DNA of 64,000 nt from contig CM019068.1 of the NCBI GenBank assembly GCA_009667805.1, positions 1,781,218 through 1,845,217 of the forward strand. The letters run 5' to 3'. This document shows, piece by piece, positions 56,578 through 64,000 of this stretch (the first letter of the stretch is position 1; each line of letters opens with the position of its first letter). The position numbers were made by a program, and so were the translations under genes. This stretch comes from Leptobrachium leishanense (Eukaryota; Chordata; Amphibia; Anura; Megophryidae). Under the pieces are notes generated by a model. It had not been told where the DNA came from. It saw only the letters and a list, made by a program, of their open reading frames with translations, and ran no database searches.

Positions 56578-56840
56578 CAAGGGTGGGCAAACTGCAGCCC
56601 GCCCCAGAGTTTTTTGTGGCCTGCCAAGACTGGAGATGGGCGTTCTTCTACTCCCGAGGCGAGTGGCCGCTGGCCATTCTCTCCCGTTGGTCCATCCCTT
56701 CCCACAAACTCCCTCCCACACTCAGGTTCGTCTTTTGCCAAAATCCGCTCCCTCTTACACTTGGGTCAAGTCCCTTGAACAAACTCACTCACACCTCCAG
56801 ACCCTCCTCCCACTCCGTTTGTTCATGAAATTATTGTAAA
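56578..56840 (+). mobile_element. hAT-like end fragment
   Basis: Begins CAAGGGTGGGCAAACTGCAG, similar to the CAGGGGTGGGCAAACTGCGG ends of Charlie-type hAT elements. The other end is not found. Confidence 0.4.
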
Positions 56841-57117
56841 GGGACACTTTAATAAGCTAAAGTGGTCGGCGAGCGTGCAGTTACCCCGTTCTCACCCTGC
56901 TTTCGTGCTGACATCATCAGGTCAATCTGAGCGCTTGTTGCAGCGTTTGTGGAGAAAAGAGCTTAAGCTGCGCATGCAGCATCAATCCATCACTGTGACC
57001 AGGTGCTCGTGTACCTACTGTACGAAAGGTATGCAATTTGCGTATATATACGTACGAACGTTAAAAAGGAGGGGGGAGGCAGGGGTTTATTTTTTTAAAA
57101 CTTTTTCATAATGTTCT
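56841..57117. other. unassigned
   Basis: No frame, repeat or element end that I can support. Confidence 0.4.
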
Positions 57118-57217
57118 TTCAAGGTAACAAAAATTGTTTATTTTCTCGATTAAAATCGATTCATCATATAAAAATCGGCCAACTAATCGATTAGAATAAT
57201 TGTTAGTTGCAGCCCTA
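57118..57217 (-). mobile_element. hAT-type terminal fragment
   Basis: Ends in TTGTTAGTTGCAGCCCTA, the inverse of the TAGGGCTGCAACTAAC end of a common vertebrate hAT/MITE group, with GATTAAAATCGATT and CTAATCGATTAG next to it. Confidence 0.5.
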
Positions 57218-58509
57218 AAGAAAACAGAGGCGAAAAATGTGCCGGAACCTAAAGGGACAATAAAAAAAAAGTGTGTGTGTGTGTGGGGGGGTGATGGGAT
57301 GGCAAAGGCCAAAAATGCGACTCTCCTGGCTCACTCCCGGAGGTCCGGTGGACTATAGGAGGCTGGGGCACTCGAGGGCTAGGTAGGGCAGGCAGAGCCA
57401 TGGTGACCACCACAATGGCACGTCTCGAGAAAACCCAAAATAAAAATGAGGAGAGGTGGAGAGGTCCGGCATAGACAGAAGAAAAAAAAAAAAAAAAGGT
57501 CACCAAAGAGGAAAAAAACCAAACAGGTATAGTCACAATAAAATATAAAAACGGGGAGTTAGAAGACATCGTACTGAGAAGCACATCGAGGAGGGGGGGG
57601 GTAAAGGAACAAAAAGTGGAGGCGCCTCATGACTCCGTGTCCAGAGGGGGCGGCCGCGGTGCGACAGACAAAATACTGCAAGGCAGGGCAGGACGTGCGA
57701 TCCCCAAAGACAGATTTGGCAAGGAAGCAGAAGGCCAAGGAAGGGTCAGAGCTCCTCAACATTCCCTCCAAGTGTGCAGACATGTGGGAGACACAGGCCC
57801 CAGGGCTCCACCAGGGTCACACTCAGCAGTCGTTGGGTCGCTAGGGTCAGCAGGCAGGGAGGCTACCCAGCATCCTCTCCAGAAGCCAAAACCACTGCAA
57901 TGTGAGAGTCGTTGTTGCCCTCAGCCTGCGAGATTGCGGGAGTCATTCCTGGTTCCAAATTCTTCAGGGGGAGCAGGCACCCCATCACACCTCCTGGCTC
58001 ATCCAAGCGATCTGACCCAGGGCTGTCCCCCTGAAAAAGGGCACGAACAGCCGCCAACGCCCATGCTATATCTCCTTTCATGGCGGGTAAGTAGTCTAAG
58101 TCCTTCGGCAGGAGGGCACCTCCTGGCAGTGCACCGATCAGCTCGACTTCCAGAGACCTTCCAGCCAATGAGGAAACAGCCGCAGGCGTCTGCCAGGGCA
58201 GAGAGTGGAACATTGGCCCATCGTCTCCCTCGAACCCAGCATGCTGACAGGACGTCCCAGTGAGTAGCAGGAGGCGTCCACAGGCAAAGAAAATGGCTGC
58301 CAGAGCTAGGACGCACCAAGGAGGAGAGGAAGTGAACCAGCCAGGCCAGAACACAGGACATAGACCCCTGGCGCTGGACAACAGGTGAGTGTCAGCAAGT
58401 AGGGCGAGAGGAAAATCCATCAAGGAAGACTGTATAATCATCAAATTGTCAGCAGGGACAGCGAACCTCACCTCACCCTCCGGCCACGCCCCCTGGACGC
58501 CCACACATT
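57218..58509. other. unassigned GC-rich region
   Basis: Holds simple runs: a GTGTGTGTGTGTG run near 57272, an A17 run near 57482, and a G10 run near 57591. The minus-strand frame 57863-58504 (213 residues) has no recognisable family and no supporting context. It may be part of a LINE or a host region; I cannot decide. Confidence 0.35.
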
Positions 58510-59054
58510 GTCACGGTTCCCAGATCCCACCACGCAGTACTTAACGCCCCACACTCCACAGAACCCAGAAGCTACCAACAGAGTAGCCGTGAAAGATCTA
58601 ACTGTCTGGTCCTTAGAATTGGCCAGGTAAACTAGCTAGACAGATAGGGTTAACAACACGGGGAGTAGTCAGCCGAGCCAGAATCAGGAATACAGAGTTC
58701 AGAATGGTCAAATGGAATAGCCGGGTCGATATCAGAGCAGTAGCGTAGTACAAGAAAATGGTCTAGGGCAACAGAAGGCAGAATAGTCAGAAACAAGCAG
58801 AGGTCAATAACGGGTTAATTCAATATAGCAGTCAGGTACAAGGAGCTCAGGTATGGATAACCACGATCTGGCAACTGCTGAGAATACACTGAGGGTTTTT
58901 AAAGACCTTCACCAGACCACTCCCCCCACTCAAGCCGCGCCTCATGCAACCACCTCCCTGCCTGTCTCCATTTAAACCGGGCATTGGTCAGCGAGCAGCA
59001 TCAGACATGCTGCCCTCAAGCACACAGGTAGGGCTGGAAGCTCCCAACGTTACA
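58510..59054 (-). mobile_element. solo LTR
   Basis: 545 bp, TGTCACGGTTCCC to CCCAACGTTACA, with flanks CACAT (58505-58509) and CACAA (59055-59059), a 5-bp duplication with one mismatch. TTTAAA on the minus strand near 58973 suggests minus orientation. Confidence 0.7.
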
Positions 59055-59234
59055 CACAAATATTCAGCATCGAATAATTAAGAGAAAGCGAGACCTTATC
59101 TTAAAAATACTCGACTTTTTCTGGTTCCTTTCTATCTTTTATTGGTCCAGTGAGGATCCCACCTCTCTCACAGCGGGAACGCACCGCGGTTTCAATAAAC
59201 GGTTTCCTCCAATGTGTTTTCAACAACCGAGTAA
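59055..59234. other. unassigned spacer
   Basis: Nothing recognised; ends in TAA, the target of the next MITE. Confidence 0.5.
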
Positions 59235-59882
59235 GGGCCCCGTTACATTCTTCGCTCACAATTTTGTGCGTGCGCAAAAACGCATTAACGCGAGTGGCAA
59301 AACCCTTTGCGCTGAACGTCGTATTACAACGTTCGCGCAAAAAATGCGTGTTAACGCGGATGGACCTGCGCAAGCGAAATGAACTGCGCGCGTCCTATAC
59401 TTAACATTGTGATCGCAAATGCGTTTGTGCGCTGGTACGCGCATGGTATTACAATCTTAACGCAAAATTTAACGGATGTTTGCACGCATAATTTTAACGT
59501 CTTTGAAAAGCTGGTGGTAACAACAAATTGTAACAACCTGACCGCACCGAACTGCGGATTCACAACAGAGAACGTCGATGCGCACGTTTTTTTTACTAGA
59601 TCCGTAAAAAATTACCTTGTCTTCCGTCAAAACGTACTTCTGTTGTGCGCAGTCCGCACAAAAATGACAGTCTCGCGTAAAAAAAAATGACAGACTCGCA
59701 TCAAAAATTACACTGCGGTGACATACTTTGCGCGCATTTTTGTGCGTCGCTTTTACTTTATTTTTTGACGGATGACGAAATGCGCGAGGATTGTAATACC
59801 ACCGTTAATTTCCGCGCGATCACGCATAATGCTGTGCGCAAAAAAAATGCGCTGCGCGAGCGTTGAGAATATAATAGGGCCC
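59235..59882. mobile_element. Harbinger-type MITE
   Basis: 648 bp. GGGCCCCGTTACATTCT at the left and AGAATATAATAGGGCCC at the right are inverted (two or three mismatches). The TSD is TAA (59232-59234 and 59883-59885). CpG-rich with many GCGCA/TGCGC motifs (for example TTGTGCGTGCGCAAA). No transposase. Confidence 0.8.
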
Positions 59883-59885
59883 TAA

Positions 59886-61250
59886 AAGTGAGGCTGGCAT
59901 GGATAGCGTGCGGGTTCCAGACTGCGGCTGGCATGGGTAGCGTGTGGTTTCGAGTGTGGCTGGCATGGATAGCGTGTGGGTTCCAGAGTGTGGCTGGCAT
60001 GGATAGCGTGCGGGTTCCAGAGTGTGGCTGGCATGGATAATGTGCGGGTTCCAGATTGCGGCTGGCAAGGATAGCGTGTGAGTTCGAGTGTGTCTGGCAT
60101 GGATAATGTGCGGGTTCCAGAGTGTGGCTGGCATGGATAGTGTGCTGATTCCAGAGTGCGGCTGGCAAGGATAGCGTGTGAGTTCGAGTGTGTCTGGCAT
60201 GGATAATGTGCGGGTTCCAGAGTGTGGCTGGCATGGATAGTGTGCTGATTCCAGAGTGCGGCTGGCATGGATAGTGTGTGAGTTCGAGTGTGGCTGGCAT
60301 GGATCGTGTGTGAGTTCGAGGGTGGCTGGCATGGATCGTGTGCGGGTTCGAGTGTGGTTGGCATGGATAGTGTGCGGGTTCCAGAGTGCAGCTGACATGG
60401 ATAGTGAGTTCGAGTGTGGCTGGCATGGATCGTGTGCGGGTTCGAGTGTGGTTGGCATGGATAGTGTGCGGGTTCCAGAGTGCAGCTGACATGGATAGTG
60501 TGTGGGTTCAAATGTGGTTGGCATGGATAGTGTGTGGGTTCAAATGTGGCTGGCATGAATAGTGTGCGGGTTCGAGTGCGGTTGGCATGGATAGTGTGCG
60601 GGTTCGAATGTGGCTGGCATGAATAGTGTGCGGGTTCGAGTGCGGTTGGCATGGATAGTGTGCGGGTTCGAATGTGGCTGGCATGGATAGTGTGCGGGTT
60701 CGAGTGTGGCTGGCATGGATAGTGTGCGGGTTCGAATGTGGCTGGCATGAATAGTGTGCGGGTTCGAGTGCGGTTGGCATGGATAGTGTGCGGGTTCGAA
60801 TGTGGCTGGCATGGATAGTGTGCGGGTTCGAGTGTGGCTGGCATGGATAGTGTGCGGGTTCGAATGTGGCTGGCATGGATAGTGTGCGGGTTCGAGTGTG
60901 GTTGGCATGGATAGTGTGCGGGTTCGAGTGCGGTTGGCATGGATAGTGTGCGGGTTCGAATGTGGCTGGCATGAATAGTGTGCGGGTTCGAGTGTGGTTG
61001 GCATGGATAGTGTGCGGGTTCGAGTGCGGTTGGCATGGATAGTGTGCGGGTTCGAATGTGGCTGGCATGAATAGTGTGCGGGTTCGAGTGTGGTTGGCAT
61101 GAATAGTGTGCGGGTTCGAGTGTGGTTGGCATGGATAGTGTGCGGTTCGAGTGCGGTTGGCATGGATAGTGTGCGGGTTCGAATGTGGCTGGCATGAATA
61201 GTGTGCGGGTTCGAGTGTGGTTGGCATGGATAGTGTGCGGGTTCCAGTAG
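59886..61250. repeat. 32-bp minisatellite (about 42 copies)
   Basis: Unit GGCATGGATAGTGTGCGGGT followed by TCGAGTGTGGCT. The left third has 33-34-bp variants with GGTTCCAGAGTG and a 100-bp higher-order repeat (GCTGGCAAGGATAGCG at 60061 and 60161). The right two thirds are 32-bp units. Stop-free minus-strand frames of up to 496 codons arise from the repeat; they are not genes. Confidence 0.95.
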
Positions 61251-61928
61251 CTGTGAGTGGTGTGCGCGCTCACACATAGCGTCTGGATACATGTAACGCT
61301 AATACTGGTAGGAGTGTCGCCGTTTCCAATAACCGGAGCAAAGCGTTTTCTGTAAAGACACGCGGCCGACACCCCAGGGTTAAGGGAAGCACATGGAGCC
61401 TTGGCGCCTGTTCCAGCGAGCGGCCGCTAAGGGCGCACTTTACAGTTCATTTGCATCGCACGGAGGATCTGGAGGTTTACGGATTCCAGTAAATGACCTT
61501 TTAAGGCAGGATGTGGTGTTGGAGGTGCAGGTATTGGCTCCGCGCTCTGTTTAACGTGCCGTTACTCTCCGTCAGCCGCAGAGAAATCCCATTAGCGCTG
61601 CATACATTTGCGCTTGCGGCTTTGCGTGTTGCGGTGACCTCGGTGGAATTTTCATTGAGAAACGACGGTCTTCGAATAATATGGGGGGGGGGCAGCGGCC
61701 GTGCTTTCACTCCCACGTGCTCTGGACGCGGCTCCGCAGGCTCCTCCTCTTACATGTAACCCATGTTGCTTTTCGTTTCCCATCGTTTTTTTGCTTCGAA
61801 ACTGAAAATGGAAAAAGTGAAAATAACAAAATGCTCAGATTCCAGAGGAAAGAAACCCAAAAACACACAAGCCGCGCGTCGCCAGCACCTCAGGCAGCGT
61901 CAGCGTCTCTCTGATACAGGTCACTCAC
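61251..61928. other. GC-rich single-copy-looking sequence
   Basis: About 680 bp between the minisatellite and the candidate exon. Moderately CpG-rich. No transposon ends seen; possible host intron. Confidence 0.35.
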
Positions 61929-62038
61929 CCCCAGCCAAGGTTTCTCCTCTTCCCTCGATCGCCCGGCGCCGCTTCCTCCTGCTCTTTGGCTTTTATGAAC
62001 TTATAGCAGGAGGCGGCTTTGGTGATCTTCACGGCCAT
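61929..62038 (-). CDS. candidate host exon (unidentified gene)
   Basis: A 110-bp minus-strand block between a good splice acceptor (TCTCCTTGTTCCTGTAG, 62055-62039) and a good donor (GTGAGT, 61928-61923). Exactly one frame is open across it. It begins ATGGCC and encodes about 36 residues, MAVKITKAASCYKFIKAKEQ followed by a basic, Gly-containing part. The other two frames contain stops, and the open frame closes just outside both splice sites. I do not recognise the protein. It may be an internal exon of a host gene, or chance. Confidence 0.4.
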
Positions 62039-62218
62039 CTACAGGAACAAGGAGATACGGTCAGACAGGCACGGCACGGGTACGAGACAGGCACGGCACG
62101 GGTACAAGACATACACGTAGACTGGGAAAAAAGCTGTTATTTGCCCAACTCCCATCACTGAGGAGCGACGCAACATTAGCAGCCGGCCCCAAAACATGAA
62201 GGAAAAAACTCACAACCC
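62039..62218. other. unassigned sequence before the 24-bp array
   Basis: Contains a short duplicated GACAGGCACGGCACGGGTAC (near 62065 and 62085). Otherwise nothing recognised. Confidence 0.4.
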
Positions 62219-64000
62219 ATGTCATGTCGTCACGTCATTGTGTTCTCATATCAAATAATGTTCTCATGTCGTCACATAATGTTCGCATGTCGTCACATAA
62301 TGTTCTCATGTCATCACGTCCTTGTGTTCGCATGTCGTCACAATGTTGTCACGTCGACACATCGTGTTCTCACGTCGTCACGTCATTGTGTTCTCATGTC
62401 GTCACATCATTGTGTTCTCATGTCACGTCATTGTGTTCTCATGTCACGTCATTGTGTTCTCACGTCGTCACATAATGTTCTCACGTCGTCACGTCATTGT
62501 GTTCTCACGCCGTCACGTCATTGTGTTCTCACGCCGTCACGTCATTGTGTTCTCACGCCGTCACGTCATTGTGTTCTCACGCCGTCACGTCATTGTGTTC
62601 TCACGCCGTCACGTCATTGTGTTCTCACGCCGTCACGTCATTGTGTTCTCACGCCGTCACATAATGTTCTCACGTCGTCACGTCATGGTGTTCTCATGTC
62701 ATCACGTCATTGTGTTCTCATGTCGTCACGTCATGGTGTTCTCATGTCATCACATCCTTGTGTTCTCATGTCGTCACATAATGTTCGCATGTCGTCACGT
62801 CATTGTGTTCTCACGTCGTCACATAATGTTCTCATGTCGTCACGTCCTTGTGTTCGCATGTCGTCACAATGTTCTCACGTCGTCATGTCATTGTGTTCTC
62901 ACGTCGTCACATAATGTTCGCATGTCGTCACGTCATTGTGTTCTCACGTCGTCACATAATGTTCTCATGTCGTCACGTCCTTGTGTTCGCATGTCGTCAC
63001 AATGTTCTCATGTCGTCACATAATGTTCGCATGTCGTCACGTCATTGTGTTCTCACGTCGTCACATAATGTTCGCATGTCGTCACGTCATTGTGTTCTCA
63101 TGTCGTCACATAATGTTCTCATGTCGTCACATAATGTTCTCATGTCTTCACGTCCTTGTGTTCTGTCGTCACATCATTGTGTTCTCATGTCACGTCATTG
63201 TGTTCTCACGCCGTCACGTCATTGTGTTCTCACGCCATCACGTCATTGTGTTCTCATGTCGTCACATAATGTTCTCATGTTGTCACGTCATTGTGTTCTC
63301 ATGTCGTCACGTCATTGTGTTCTCACGTCGTCACGTCATTGTGTTCTCATGTCGTCACGTCATGGTGTTCTCATGTCATCACATCCTTGTGTTCTCATGT
63401 CGTCACGTCATTGTGTTCTCACGTCGTCACATAATGTTCTCATGTCGTCACGTCATTGTGTTCTCACGTCGTCACATAATGTTCGCATGTCGTCACGTCA
63501 TTGTGTTCTCACGTCGTCACATAATGTTCGCATGTCGTCACGTCATTGTGTTCTCATGTCATCACATAATGTTCTCATGTCGTCACGTCATTGTGTTCTC
63601 ACGTCGTCACATAATGTTCGCATGTCGTCACGTCATTGTGTTCTCATGTCGTCACATAATGTGCTCATGTCGTCACGTCCTTGTGTTCTCATGTCATCAC
63701 ATAATGTGCTCATGTCGTCACGTCCTTGTGTTCGCATGTCGTCACAATGTTGTCACGTCGACACATCGTGTTCTCACGTCGTCACATAATGTTCGCATGT
63801 CTTCACGTCCTTGTGTTCTGTCGTCACAGCATTGTGTTCTCATGTCACGTCATGGTGTTCTCACGCCGTCACGTCATTGTGTTCTCACGCCATCACGTCA
63901 TTCTGTTCTCATGTCACATAATGTTCTCATGTTGTCACGTCATTGTGTTCTCATGTCGTCACATAATGTTCTCACGTCGTCACGTCATGGTGTTCTCATG
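62219..64000. repeat. 24/21-bp minisatellite, runs off the window
   Basis: Units such as GTGTTCTCACGCCGTCACGTCATT (24 bp) mixed with 21-bp units such as AATGTTCTCATGTCGTCACAT. A block of seven or more identical 24-bp units lies at about 62500-62660. Larger repeats are visible: the run with GTCGACACATCGTGTTCTCA occurs at about 62352 and 63756. Both unit lengths are multiples of three, so stop-free frames of up to 313 codons appear; they are not genes. Confidence 0.95.

Noticed and set aside
59758..61372. Minus-strand frames up to 496 codons with repeated SMPATLEPAHYPC-like peptide
   Set aside because: Stop-free reading of the 32-bp minisatellite in three overlapping frames; no start context or conserved domain.
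62219..63789. Plus-strand frames up to 313 codons with repeated HCVLTSS-like peptide
   Set aside because: Reading of the 24/21-bp minisatellite; both lengths are multiples of three, so frames stay open by construction.

Overview
The window is a transposon-dense, vertebrate-type nuclear DNA segment, most probably from an amphibian (frog-like). This rests on the mix of elements: CR1 LINEs, two kinds of piggyBac, Tc1, Harbinger, several hATs, chromodomain and non-chromodomain Ty3/gypsy elements and a gamma/epsilon-type endogenous retrovirus, together with vertebrate-type minisatellites. No host gene is identified with certainty. One candidate host exon is visible near the right end (61929-62038, minus).

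Layout. Bases 1-4431 are the 3' part of a decayed Ty3/gypsy element (reverse transcriptase, RNase H, integrase, one LTR). From 4793 to 50168 the underlying sequence is a single array of a 42-bp satellite, split into six blocks by insertions. Most of these insertions can be bounded to the base by target-site duplications (TSDs). In order they are: a 1.8-kb foldback hAT element (7421-9257, TSD CACTATAA); a 6.3-kb hAT with a broken BED/hAT transposase (13653-19959, TSD AACACAAA), which itself carries a hairpin-rich piggyBac MITE; a solo LTR (20421-21329, TSD ATAAC); an endogenous retrovirus (21660-48840, TSD GCGC); an LTR containing another LTR (48954-49995); and the 3' part of a minus-strand gypsy element (from 50169).

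The retrovirus is only about 5 kb of its own sequence. The remainder is nested insertions: a solo LTR and a nearly full-length CR1 LINE inside its 5' LTR, a Harbinger-like element in its leader, a piggyBac with a long transposase frame in gag, a SINE-like piece in pol, and a Tc1 in RNase H. The piggyBac contains a chromodomain gypsy (33107-40361), which contains a second CR1 copy, which in turn contains a solo LTR and a 218-bp perfect palindrome. The nesting is five insertions deep below the satellite.

Bases 50169-59885 hold more gypsy material, a MITE with a very long hairpin, a complete LTR element that has gag-like and proline-rich frames but no polymerase, a solo LTR and a Harbinger-type MITE. 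The right end is two unrelated minisatellites (32-bp unit, 59886-61250; 24/21-bp unit, 62219-64000) separated by about 950 bp of GC-rich single-copy-looking sequence with the candidate exon.

Every recognised coding region belongs to a mobile element, and nearly all are broken by frameshifts, stops or later insertions. The best preserved are the CR1 ORF2, the piggyBac transposase core and the Tc1 transposase. The long frames inside the tandem repeats are a consequence of repeat lengths without stop codons, not genes.
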